A program made the position numbers and the translations under genes. The notes under the pieces are model-generated. The model did no database searches, was not told the DNA's origin, and saw only the letters and a program-made list of their open reading frames with translations. From contig NZ_CAJMDQ010000075.1 of assembly GCF_905212195.1 (NCBI RefSeq), forward strand, positions 1 to 11,130: 11,130 bases of DNA. Direction: 5' to 3'. The stretch is from an uncultured Anaerotignum sp. (lineage in GTDB: Bacteria; Bacillota; Clostridia; Lachnospirales; Anaerotignaceae). Shown in pieces: positions 1 through 6,285 of the stretch. Positions within the stretch are counted from its first letter, which is position 1, and every line of letters starts with the position of its first letter.

Positions 1-38
1 CCCCGCCGGTAGGGAATTTCACCCTGCCCCGAAGACAC
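1..38 (-). promoter_or_regulatory. FMN riboswitch (RFN element), 5' part, cut by window edge
   Basis: Read on the minus strand, this stretch gives TCTTCGGGGCAGGGTGAAAT followed by TCCCTACCGGCGGGG. That is the highly conserved 5' portion of the RFN aptamer, which binds flavin mononucleotide. The rest of the aptamer and the controlled gene lie to the left of the window. In Firmicutes such riboswitches control riboflavin synthesis (ribDEAH) or riboflavin uptake (ribU), so one of these is the likely downstream gene. A consensus promoter sits just upstream at 56-84. The core match is long enough to make the class assignment firm; the identity of the downstream gene is inference. Confidence 0.93.
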
Positions 39-55
39 TTTTTTCCTACGCATAC

Positions 56-84
56 ATTATACCGCTCTTGTGTATTGTCTACAA
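56..84 (-). promoter_or_regulatory. Sigma-70/SigA promoter for the FMN riboswitch transcript
   Basis: On the minus strand a -35 box TTGTAG (79-84) is followed after 17 bp by a perfect -10 box TATAAT (56-61). Transcription would start near position 49, about a dozen bases before the riboswitch core. Orientation and distance fit the riboswitch transcript reading out of the window. Confidence 0.8.
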
Positions 85-227
85 CCGCCAAGGTGACGAT
101 AATCTGACCTTACTTTTTGCAATATTTACCAATTGTATTTCTTTTGTGCTTTCATTTTGTTTCATTGATTAGCAGAAACACTTTCATTGAAATAACCATT
201 TCTTTGAGTAAACATTTCCTATTCTTG
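85..227. other. A+T-rich intergenic spacer, no gene seen
   Basis: This spacer separates the leftward riboswitch transcript from the terminator of the leftward catabolic operon. It is T-rich on the plus strand and carries three copies of TTTCATT (150-156, 160-166, 182-188), two of them extended to TTTCATTGA. A 5-bp dyad, AAGGT/ACCTT, lies at 90-111 upstream of the riboswitch promoter. I see no reading frame with a ribosome binding site and no clear regulatory site. The whole stretch 1-368 lacks protein-coding genes. Confidence 0.5.
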
Positions 228-265
228 GAATAAAAATAGTCTCCCTGGATAAATCCATGGAGACT
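228..265 (-). terminator. Rho-independent terminator of the catabolic operon
   Basis: A 7-bp perfect stem, AGTCTCC (238-244) with GGAGACT (259-265), continues after one mismatch with four more pairs (TGGA/TCCA) and a TAAA tetraloop. On the minus strand the hairpin is followed by ATTTTTATTCC (227-237). It lies about 100 bp downstream of the YjbQ-family gene, the last gene of the leftward operon. The plus-strand side has only a mixed C/T tract, so minus is the likely working direction. Confidence 0.8.
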
Positions 266-301
266 CTGCAAAACTTCTATTTCTTTTTCTTTTGTTTATA
301 A

Positions 302-321
302 TCTACCTATAATAAGGTAGA
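302..321. other. Small hairpin in the 3' untranslated region
   Basis: A perfect 7-bp inverted repeat, TCTACCT (302-308) and AGGTAGA (315-321), has a 6-nt loop. It lies between the end of the YjbQ-family gene and the main terminator. No T-tract follows on either strand, so it is not a terminator by itself. It could protect the 3' end of the mRNA; that is a guess. Confidence 0.35.
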
Positions 322-368
322 AATTCTCATTTGTGTAAATATTTGAACATAAAAACATCAATATATTT

Positions 369-800
369 TTATGCTTCTCCCATAATTTCTACATATACAG
401 TTCTTCTCTGAGGCCCATCAAAATCTACAAGATAAATTTCCTGCGCACCGCCGCAAACAATTTCCCCATCTATTACAGGAAAGGCGCAGTGGTTTCCCAT
501 CAGCATACTTTTCAGATGTCCCTGTGAATTGTTTCCAGTAGCGCCGTAATCCGGCAAAAAATGCGCATGGACATAGGGTGCGTCTACGGGCACAACCTTT
601 TCCAGCATTTCGCTGATATCCTTTTCCACGCAAGGAAGGGCTTCATTGACCATAATGCCTGTGGTGGTATGGGCAGTCAATACAAAAGCCAATCCATTCT
701 TTACGCCGCTTTCCGCAACCAGTTTATGGACTTCCTCTGTGATATTGATATATTCCTCAGGGCTTTTGCTGAGTCGCTGGAGTTTTTTCAGAACGACCAT
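369..800 (-). CDS. yjbQ: YjbQ family protein (UPF0047, secondary thiamine-phosphate synthase type)
   Basis: A 143-residue protein of the usual length for the single-domain UPF0047/YjbQ family. Family landmarks in order are the HTTTGIMVNE block (H44-E53), histidines H78 and H80 in the central loop, an N-x-x-x-H segment with N91 and H95, and the C-terminal GGAQEIYLVDFDGP block (about 117-130). The family fold is a small beta sandwich that forms trimers. Members have been linked to weak thiamine-phosphate synthase activity by complementation, but the physiological role is unclear. The ATG start has a strong GGAGG site about 7 bp upstream. The gene is last in the seven-gene leftward operon and overlaps the amidohydrolase gene by 13 bp. 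Co-transcription suggests a role in the catabolic pathway rather than in thiamine synthesis, as no thi genes or TPP riboswitch are visible; that role is inference. Confidence 0.9.
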   Translation of the reverse strand: MVVLKKLQRLSKSPEEYINITEEVHKLVAESGVKNGLAFVLTAHTTTGIMVNEALPCVEKDISEMLEKVVPVDAPYVHAHFLPDYGATGNNSQGHLKSMLMGNHCAFPVIDGEIVCGGAQEIYLVDFDGPQRRTVYVEIMGEA

Positions 801-1657
801 GATCCTTCCTCCTCTCCTGTCAGAAAACGCATAGCATTTTTATAATACAGATTTTCTCTTGCCCAATCCCGCATGGGAATTTTATCCAATGCGCGTTTCA
901 GCTTAAAAGCACGGAAACGCGGTGTATTAGACGCAAACATAACCTGTTTATGAAATCCTCTTTCGAACCAGTATTGCCCCATATCTACCGTAAAGAGGCG
1001 TTCCATGGATTCTTCCGGAGAATCCATAAACAATACGGATGTATCTGTATAAACATTCGGATATTTGATCATCAGCATCACCATTTCACGAACCCAAGGC
1101 CATGCAAAATGAGCAAGACAGCACCGCAGCTTTGGATGGCGGATGAAAACTTCTTCAAATGCCAGAGGATGAGAATATTTGGCAGGGGTATCCGGTTCCC
1201 AGGACATGCCCGCATGGAAGATAATTGGTTTATTTCTGCTTTCACACAGTGCGTATATAGGCTCCATGCATTCCTCTGTAGGATAAAATTTCTGTTTGGA
1301 CGGATTTAGTTTCAATCCCATTAAGCCCAGATCATCAAAGGCATGGCGTAATACTTCCACAGCATCCTCACGGTGAGGATCAACACTTGCAAACCCAATC
1401 AAGCGATCAGGATAAGTTGCTACCAGTTTTGCTACCTGTTCATTGTCAACAATCCAGCCACCTTTGGTCGTTGTCACATCCAGAGGCAACAGTGCCGCTT
1501 TCGTGATGTTGCCGTAATCCATTTCAGCAAAGGCTTCTTCCCAATCCATGGGGCCTTGCTTCCATACACCAAACGTATCTTTCCGAAATTCCAGTTCTTC
1601 TTCATTTTCACAGATATCTTTATAAAAAATCGGATGCAGATGCATATCGATTACCAT
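788..1657 (-). CDS. Amidohydrolase family 2 (TIM-barrel metal-dependent hydrolase)
   Basis: A 289-residue protein of the amidohydrolase-2 group, which includes ACMSD-like decarboxylases, lactonases and amide hydrolases. It opens with the metal-binding HxH pair (H6, H8 in MHLHP). It then shows the strand-end lysine in MGLKLNPS (K116), histidine H148 in IIFHAG and H183 in LAHFAWPW, followed by an NVYTDTS strand (201-207). The last strand reads FASNTPR, where most relatives have a G/A-S-D-x-P block, so the expected catalytic Asp is Asn244. The ATG at 1657 sits 8 bp after AGGAGG; an in-frame TTG three bases further upstream is a less likely start. The gene is 18 bp downstream of the divergent kinase and overlaps yjbQ. 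A substrate such as a lactam, lactone or acylated product in the fructosamine pathway is possible but not shown by the sequence. Confidence 0.85.
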   Translation of the reverse strand: MVIDMHLHPIFYKDICENEEELEFRKDTFGVWKQGPMDWEEAFAEMDYGNITKAALLPLDVTTTKGGWIVDNEQVAKLVATYPDRLIGFASVDPHREDAVEVLRHAFDDLGLMGLKLNPSKQKFYPTEECMEPIYALCESRNKPIIFHAGMSWEPDTPAKYSHPLAFEEVFIRHPKLRCCLAHFAWPWVREMVMLMIKYPNVYTDTSVLFMDSPEESMERLFTVDMGQYWFERGFHKQVMFASNTPRFRAFKLKRALDKIPMRDWARENLYYKNAMRFLTGEEEGSWSF

Positions 1658-1675
1658 CAATGTCCCCTCCTTTGC

Positions 1676-2479
1676 TCAATAAGGTTTGAATTTTGCAATG
1701 ACGCTGGCTGAAAGCTCCGCGCCTTTTTTCATACAATCTGGAATGCTCCAATCATTCAAAATCCCATAGGTAAATCCGGCGATATAGCTGTCACCGGCGC
1801 CTACGGTATTCACCACTTCTGTTTCAGTAATGCCATGGCGATAAAACTGGGTTCCATCATAGCAAAGACTTCCTTTTTCTCCCATGGTAGCTACTACCAA
1901 AGACGGCCCCATGTCATAAATCTCTTTGAGCCAATCCTCCAGTTCTGCTTCCGCAATACCATCAGCAGAAAAGAATACATAATCCACATAAGGGAAAATT
2001 TCCTCACAATGATATTCGGGATCTTTGGTAAACACAGAAAAATCCATCAGGATTTTTACCCCAGCCGCTTTCCATGCTGGCAAATGTTGCAATGCGTTTC
2101 CAAAAAGGTCTGTATGGATAAGGTCATGTTTAGCCGCAAAGCGGAAATCTTCTTCTGTCAAAGCATAATGCTCCATCACGCCATCTATGGAGTCCAGATG
2201 GACACGATCTGTACCATTTTTCAGCGCCATACGAGTCAGGCAAGTGGCGCCTTCTTCCGTGCGCAAATGGGAAATATCAATGTTTTCCTCTGACAGAATG
2301 CGTTTCATTCCTTCTCCATAAGTATCATCCCCTACGACACTGACAACACTTACAGGAACACCCATCCGACGCAGATGAATTCCCCAGTCAATCCCATTGC
2401 CTGTAGGATACCATTCGCCTAAATTTTCATAAACATCAGCACAGCAAAAGCCGACTGCTGCCACTTTTTTCTCAGTCAT
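1676..2479 (-). CDS. PfkB-family sugar kinase, divergent FrlD-like paralogue
   Basis: A 267-residue ribokinase-fold (PfkB) kinase close in length and layout to E. coli FrlD. The C-terminal signature VNTVGAGDSYIAGF (223-236) contains the anion hole and the catalytic base D230. Other FrlD-like blocks are VVGDDTYG (48-55), DGVMEHYALTEEDF (99-112) and GPSLVVATMGEKGS (191-204). The N-terminal sugar-binding region is unusual. Relatives have GGNA-x-N-x-A at this place, but here it reads TGNGIDWGI (26-34), so the conserved Asn is replaced. It overlaps the upstream kinase gene by 8 bp and starts at an ATG with a GGAG site 9 bp upstream. A kinase acting on a second fructosamine or an epimer is plausible. 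It could also have lost activity, though the intact GAGD motif argues against this. Confidence 0.88.
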   Translation of the reverse strand: MTEKKVAAVGFCCADVYENLGEWYPTGNGIDWGIHLRRMGVPVSVVSVVGDDTYGEGMKRILSEENIDISHLRTEEGATCLTRMALKNGTDRVHLDSIDGVMEHYALTEEDFRFAAKHDLIHTDLFGNALQHLPAWKAAGVKILMDFSVFTKDPEYHCEEIFPYVDYVFFSADGIAEAELEDWLKEIYDMGPSLVVATMGEKGSLCYDGTQFYRHGITETEVVNTVGAGDSYIAGFTYGILNDWSIPDCMKKGAELSASVIAKFKPY

Positions 2480-3323
2480 GATACTTCACTCCATGTCCCC
2501 ATGCACCATCTACGCCGCATGTTTCAGAAGCAAACGCGGCTGCTTTTTGCAAACAATCCTGAATACAATCTGTTTTTCCTTCTTTTTTCGCCGCAAGATA
2601 GCTAACCAGAAATGCTGTGAGCAAGCTATCGCCTGCGCCCATGGTGTCAGCCATTTTCTTTACAGGCACAGCTGCCTGTTCATAATAGCGTTCTCCATCA
2701 AAGGCGATACAGCCATCGGCACCTCTAGATGCGCAGACGAAAGAAGGGCCGAGGGAATGAATCCAACACAGCATTTCCTGTATGGATTCCTTGTCCATCT
2801 CGCTGCAGGAAAGAAAAGCGTAATCTACATAAGGCGCGACATTTTCAAAATATTCCTTTGGAGAATCATCGGAAAAATCAAAACTGATGGGTACACCTGA
2901 TTTTTTGATTTTCGGCAGTTCCCGTTCTGCAAAGCTGTAATTGCCACTATGGACTAAATCAAATTGTTTGATATATTCCAAATCAAATCGGCTCAGCACA
3001 TAGCGATTGTCACCGCGGATGCCGCCCTCATTGCTTTCCAGAAATACCCGATCACCATCAATGACCGTATTTTTAGATGAGCCATTTTCACCGATGAGCT
3101 GCAGGCACTTTACCAGTTCCACGCCTTCTTCTTCCAGAGAAGAAATGACATGTTCTCCTGCCTCATCGTTGCCAAAGATTCCCATATATGCGCTTCGTTC
3201 CGCACCGAATTTTTTGGCATATACAGCAAAATTTGCCGCATTGCCGCCGGGATACATAATTTTCAAGTGGTCATAACGATCCACCACATTATCTCCAAAA
3301 CCCAAAACTTTTACAGGATACAT
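2472..3323 (-). CDS. frlD: PfkB-family kinase, fructoselysine 6-kinase-like (FrlD)
   Basis: A 283-residue PfkB-family kinase expected to phosphorylate C6 of a fructosamine with ATP. The N-terminal GDNVVDRY block (10-17) and the sugar-binding PGGNAANFAVY (25-35) match FrlD. The C-terminal signature ADTMGAGDSLLTAF (225-238) carries the base D232. A GVDGAWG tail (270-276) resembles the terminal YHGAWG of E. coli FrlD. The ATG at 3323 is chosen because GAGGTGG lies a few bases upstream; an in-frame TTG at 3344 would add seven residues and lies before that site. The gene begins 17 bp after the SIS-domain deglycase gene, the expected next enzyme in the pathway, which supports the assignment. The exact amino-acid moiety of the substrate cannot be read from sequence. 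Confidence 0.9.
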   Translation of the reverse strand: MYPVKVLGFGDNVVDRYDHLKIMYPGGNAANFAVYAKKFGAERSAYMGIFGNDEAGEHVISSLEEEGVELVKCLQLIGENGSSKNTVIDGDRVFLESNEGGIRGDNRYVLSRFDLEYIKQFDLVHSGNYSFAERELPKIKKSGVPISFDFSDDSPKEYFENVAPYVDYAFLSCSEMDKESIQEMLCWIHSLGPSFVCASRGADGCIAFDGERYYEQAAVPVKKMADTMGAGDSLLTAFLVSYLAAKKEGKTDCIQDCLQKAAAFASETCGVDGAWGHGVKYHD

Positions 3324-3340
3324 CTTATCCCACCTCTTTC

Positions 3341-4309
3341 TCAATAAGGAACTTTGCCCATATATCTGCGGTAATCCACATCGTGATTGAAAACTTTACC
3401 CCTTGCAGAACGCAGTTCGCAGTTCATAGCATAGAACAATACGGGATCCAGATAATCACGAACAGCAGGGTCAATCACATCCATACCATATTCCAGCGCA
3501 TCCAGCACCATCAATGCGTCTGTATGGGTTTTCAGGAAATCTTCTGCTCTTTCATCCATGGGACGGCATTTGCCGGAGCTTTTCTGCAGGAAATAAAATA
3601 CACCGTTTTCTGTTACTTCAAAAGGTCCATGGAAGTATTCTCCGCTGTGCAGATAAGCACAATGCTGCCACTGCATTTCCATCAGACTACAGATAGCAAA
3701 GCCATAAGTCTGGCTGAAAGTAGCACCGGAGCCAAGGATATACAGGAATTTATGTTCCTGACACATAGCCGCAAAACGGTCACAAAGTTCTGCATTGACT
3801 TTTGTTTTTGCCGCTTCTACAATGGCATCCATCTTGTCAATGCCATCCATCAAAGCATCATAAGAGGCAAATTCTTCCTGTGCTGCCAGCAGTTCCGCCG
3901 CAATAGAAAGGCTGATGCCACTGGGAATGACGCTTGTTTTCTGGCCTTCTCCCCAAGGGTAAACCCAGGAAATCCAACGATCGCTGTTTGCTGCACTGTC
4001 TGGATTATGTGTCATAGTAACGACAGCCGCACCTCTTGCAAGGGACAGTTCCGCTGCTTCCAGTGTTTCTTTTGTGCCGCCGGAATGTGTGCAAAGTACT
4101 ACCAGACTGTTTTTACCCAGTTTTTTAGGTGTTGCCAAAATGAATTCTTTGCTTGTGTAAATACCGGATTCTACCAGTGTGCTTTCTGCCAGAACCATGC
4201 AATGTGCGGGGTAAAGGTCTACCAGAGAGCCACCGCAGGCAACCCAGTAAATCTGGCGAATCTCCCCATATGTTTCTTTGATTGTTTTGATCACGCTTTT
4301 TGCGTCCAT
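3341..4309 (-). CDS. frlB: SIS-domain fructosamine 6-phosphate deglycase (FrlB/FraB-like)
   Basis: A 322-residue protein with two sugar-isomerase (SIS) folds and no glutaminase domain, so it is not full-length GlmS. The first SIS domain has VACGGS (23-28) and the phosphate-binding CTHSGGTKET (73-82). The second has ILGSGATF (191-198) and LMEMQWQHCAYLHSGEYFHG (209-228). E211 and H227 fall at the places of GlmS E488 and H504; the same 16-residue spacing is seen in the FraB catalytic pair. The C-terminal DYRRYMG matches the DERRYYG end of E. coli FrlB. Such enzymes convert fructosamine 6-phosphates to glucose 6-phosphate plus the free amino acid. A perfect AGGAGG precedes the ATG, and the start overlaps the preceding epimerase gene by 19 bp. 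Fructoselysine, glucoselysine or another Amadori phosphate could be the substrate. Confidence 0.9.
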   Translation of the reverse strand: MDAKSVIKTIKETYGEIRQIYWVACGGSLVDLYPAHCMVLAESTLVESGIYTSKEFILATPKKLGKNSLVVLCTHSGGTKETLEAAELSLARGAAVVTMTHNPDSAANSDRWISWVYPWGEGQKTSVIPSGISLSIAAELLAAQEEFASYDALMDGIDKMDAIVEAAKTKVNAELCDRFAAMCQEHKFLYILGSGATFSQTYGFAICSLMEMQWQHCAYLHSGEYFHGPFEVTENGVFYFLQKSSGKCRPMDERAEDFLKTHTDALMVLDALEYGMDVIDPAVRDYLDPVLFYAMNCELRSARGKVFNHDVDYRRYMGKVPY

Positions 4310-5172
4310 GATTTTTCCTCCTCATTTTCGTAAATGTATCTTTCAAAATTTTTCATATTTCTGAAATCTGCTGCTTTTGGGTCAGCAAAATATTTTCCAT
4401 CGGTAATCTCCTGACCCAGACAGTCGTCATACCCATATTCATTCAAAATCTGAATTTCTTTTCCCAAATGGTGTGTACCGTCGCCCCATACAAGATGCCC
4501 GTATGGGTCACCATCTATGAAATGCATGTGACGGAGGTCTTTGCCAAAGGTTTCAAACCAGTCTTTCGGGCTTTCTCCTGCCACACTGACTGCACAGAGA
4601 TCAGCCATGGGTTTTAAATTAAGGCTATTAACTGCATCCAGCATTTGTTTTGTCTGCTCCAGATTCGTAACAATCTGGCTCTCTTCTGGACGCAGGCTTT
4701 CCATCACAAGCGTTACGCCATGTTCCTTTGCCTCGTCTGCCAGCCTAGACAGCATTTCTTCACTGCGTTTCCATGCCTCTTCTACTGGCTCGTTCCAGTA
4801 TCCCCAACCGGAATTGATTTCCATCATAGGCACTGCCAATTCTTCCGCCAGCAAAATGCCATTGCGGAAATATGCAAAACTCCGCTCCCGCAGTTCCTTT
4901 TCTTTCGCGCCTACCTGATAGGGATAAAGGCAATTTTCCGGTGTTAAGACACAAACACGCAAGTTTCTAGCCGCAATTTTTTTCCGCAAAACAGCCGCGT
5001 CATAGTATCGCATATGATCCAGCCACACATGAGGTGTACCGCACCACAGTTCGATGGTCTGAAATCCTAATTTCTGCTGTGTATCCAGAAAATAATCCAG
5101 AGAGTAATTCACATAATGGATATTCATACCGGCAACCTGTTCCCGCCGGATGCTTGGTCTTTCCATTGTCAT
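4291..5172 (-). CDS. Sugar phosphate isomerase/epimerase-like TIM barrel (FrlC-like), copy 1
   Basis: A 293-residue xylose-isomerase-like TIM-barrel protein resembling FrlC, which interconverts psicoselysine and fructoselysine. The FrlC-type blocks IELWCGTPHVW (40-50) and LTPENCLYPY (76-85) are present. The four expected metal ligands are visible at the ends of late strands: E158 in VMESLRPEES, D191 in PMADLC, H217 in HMHFIDG and E255 in LGQEITDG. A distinctive PYGHLVWGDG block (223-232) is shared with the neighbouring paralogue. The ATG overlaps the upstream stop codon as ATGA, with AAGGAGG upstream, so translation is probably coupled. The C-terminal tail (about 283-293) is charged and extends beyond the barrel. 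Epimerisation at C3 of an Amadori compound is the likely role; other keto-sugar epimerisations cannot be excluded. Confidence 0.85.
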   Translation of the reverse strand: MTMERPSIRREQVAGMNIHYVNYSLDYFLDTQQKLGFQTIELWCGTPHVWLDHMRYYDAAVLRKKIAARNLRVCVLTPENCLYPYQVGAKEKELRERSFAYFRNGILLAEELAVPMMEINSGWGYWNEPVEEAWKRSEEMLSRLADEAKEHGVTLVMESLRPEESQIVTNLEQTKQMLDAVNSLNLKPMADLCAVSVAGESPKDWFETFGKDLRHMHFIDGDPYGHLVWGDGTHHLGKEIQILNEYGYDDCLGQEITDGKYFADPKAADFRNMKNFERYIYENEEEKSWTQKA

Positions 5173-6017
5173 TGGTCTCCCTCCTTCATGATGTAAGGCA
5201 AAAATGCCTGATAATTTCTGGCATCAGCAGCTGCTGGGTCATCGAAATAGCGGAAATCCGTGATTTCCTGACTGATATATCCCTGATAATCATAGCGATT
5301 CAACACATCCAGATATCGTTCCAGTGGAAACAGCCCATCTCCCCAGACCAAATGTCCATATGGTCTGCCGTCAACAAAATGTGTGTGCACAATATCCTTG
5401 CCCAGCGCAGAGAACCATTCCTCCGGTGTTTCTCCAGCCACGGCCATGGCGATGGTGTCCAGTCCTACTTTCACATTGGGATGATTCACATCCTGCAGAA
5501 GCCTGCAAAGTTCTTTCAGCGTAATGATACAGTGGCTTTCTTCCGGTCGAACAGTTTCTACGGCAATGGTAACACCATAGTCCGCCGCCGTTTTTCCCAA
5601 AAGGGAAAGACTACGCACTGCCCGATCATAAACTCTTTCGTATTCTTCATCGAAAGTGCCACCGATGCAGTTTGTCAGCAAACGTTTTGTACCAAACATT
5701 TCCGCCGCCTCAATGCCCCTTTTGAAATATTCCATGCTTCTGGCATGAAAATTAGGGTCTGGCGCACACATGACATAAGGGTATATGGCGCATTCCGGTG
5801 TAAAACAGCCAATGGTCAAGCCATTTTCCTCTGCCAGACGCCGTACTGGTGCCGGATCTTGAAAACCTGTATGATCCAGAAGAAAATGTGGTGCCTGTCC
5901 AACCAGCTCAATGGTCTGAAAGCCCGCTTTTGCCTGTGCTTCCAGCATATATTCCAGCGGATAATAAAGATAATGGATGCCCATTGCTGAAAGCTGTTTT
6001 CTATGAATCTGCGCCAT
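5169..6017 (-). CDS. Sugar phosphate isomerase/epimerase-like TIM barrel (FrlC-like), copy 2, first gene of the operon
   Basis: A 282-residue paralogue of the next gene, with the same frame of motifs: GFQTIEL (32-38), FTPECAIYPY (72-81), PYGHLVWGDG (219-228) and SQEITDFRYFDDP (249-261). The metal ligands E154, D187, H213 and E251 are conserved. Substrate-loop residues differ, for example VGQAPHF in place of WCGTPHV and NCIGGTF in place of the GWGYWNE region. The ATG at 6017 is preferred because AAGGAG lies 7 bp upstream. The ATG two codons earlier is only 1 bp from that site, and a longer frame back to 6074 would run into the leader hairpin. It is the first gene after the promoter and attenuator-like leader. 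An FrlC-like C3 epimerase role is inferred from similarity and context. Confidence 0.85.
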   Translation of the reverse strand: MAQIHRKQLSAMGIHYLYYPLEYMLEAQAKAGFQTIELVGQAPHFLLDHTGFQDPAPVRRLAEENGLTIGCFTPECAIYPYVMCAPDPNFHARSMEYFKRGIEAAEMFGTKRLLTNCIGGTFDEEYERVYDRAVRSLSLLGKTAADYGVTIAVETVRPEESHCIITLKELCRLLQDVNHPNVKVGLDTIAMAVAGETPEEWFSALGKDIVHTHFVDGRPYGHLVWGDGLFPLERYLDVLNRYDYQGYISQEITDFRYFDDPAAADARNYQAFLPYIMKEGDQ

Positions 6018-6056
6018 ATGCATACTCCTTTCCTGTACAATTCCTGATGTTTTCTG

Positions 6057-6136
6057 AAAAAAGAAAAAAGGCATTCAAAACCACATCTTGCGATCCACAT
6101 CTGTGAAAAGCTACCTACGACGTAGTTTTGAATACC
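6057..6136 (-). terminator. Terminator-like hairpin in the operon leader (possible attenuator)
   Basis: On the minus strand GGTATTCAAAACTAC (6122-6136) pairs with GTGGTTTTGAATGCC (6070-6084). The stem has 15 pairs, two of them G-U, and a 37-nt loop. It is followed at once by TTTTTTCTTTTTT (6057-6069). The two imperfect pairs are G-U wobbles only on the minus strand and would be C/A mismatches on the plus strand, so the RNA acts in the direction of the operon. It lies between the promoter and the first gene, whose ATG is 40 bp further on. This is the expected layout of transcription attenuation. Confidence 0.75.
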
Positions 6137-6184
6137 TTTTTGTCCCCTGCCCGGTGCCAAGGGAAGGCAAATATTTTGTTTGCT
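6057..6184 (-). promoter_or_regulatory. Structured 5' leader RNA of the catabolic operon, class not recognised
   Basis: From the predicted start near 6183-6184 the leader can fold into three elements. The first is GCAAA/TTTGC (6179-6183 with 6167-6171). The second is TTCCCT/AGGGGA (6160-6165 with 6143-6148), with an 11-nt G/C-rich loop TGGCACCGGGC. The third is the terminator hairpin. A small CTAC/GTAG hairpin (6115-6125) overlaps the 5' arm of the terminator and would compete with it. An 8-bp direct repeat AGATGTGG (6081-6088, 6095-6102) lies at the 3' side of the terminator. I do not recognise a known riboswitch, T-box or PTS antiterminator site. It may sense a metabolite or bind a protein; both are inference. 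Confidence 0.55.
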
Positions 6185-6189
6185 TTTTT

Positions 6190-6218
6190 ACTCTACCACC
6201 AATTTTCCAGAATGTCAA
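6190..6218 (-). promoter_or_regulatory. SigA-type promoter of the leftward catabolic operon
   Basis: On the minus strand a perfect -35 box TTGACA (6213-6218) and a -10 box TAGAGT (6190-6195) are separated by 17 bp. Transcription would start about 6183-6184, directly at the first leader hairpin. It is back to back with the transporter promoter at 6286-6314. Confidence 0.85.
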
Positions 6219-6220
6219 TG

Positions 6221-6245
6221 GCGTTGTCTTAAAAATTTTTAACGC
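6221..6245. repeat. Palindromic A+T-rich site between the divergent promoters
   Basis: A perfect 14-bp palindrome TTAAAAATTTTTAA (6229-6242) is flanked by the inverted pair GCGTT (6221-6225) and AACGC (6241-6245). It lies just upstream of the -35 box of the leftward promoter, within a long A/T tract that runs to the rightward promoter. It could be an operator or simply UP-element-like DNA. No regulator gene is in the window. Confidence 0.35.
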
Positions 6246-6285
6246 ATAAAAATACCATTTTTTTTAATTTTTTGCAAAAATATTC

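Noticed and set aside
90..111. AAGGT/ACCTT dyad followed by a short T run on the plus strand as a terminator
   Set aside because: Only five pairs, a long loop, and no plus-strand gene ends there.
3383..4333. Long open frame on the plus strand opposite the SIS-domain gene
   Set aside because: Its translation is rich in Cys, His and Phe with no family motif, it has no ribosome binding site, and the minus-strand gene is well supported.
5034..5990. Long open frame on the plus strand opposite the FrlC-like copy 2 gene
   Set aside because: No motif and a skewed composition; it is a shadow of a gene with conserved metal ligands.
6018..6074. Longer N-terminus for the first FrlC-like gene
   Set aside because: The extension would be Phe-rich, encoded by the U-tract and hairpin of the leader, and a good ribosome binding site marks the ATG at 6017.
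6057..6184. Leader RNA as a c-di-GMP-I riboswitch, T-box or PTS antiterminator (RAT) site
   Set aside because: A GTAGGTAGC piece recalls the c-di-GMP-I aptamer, but the other conserved blocks and their order are absent. No T-box GGGTGG motif and no RAT consensus is present.
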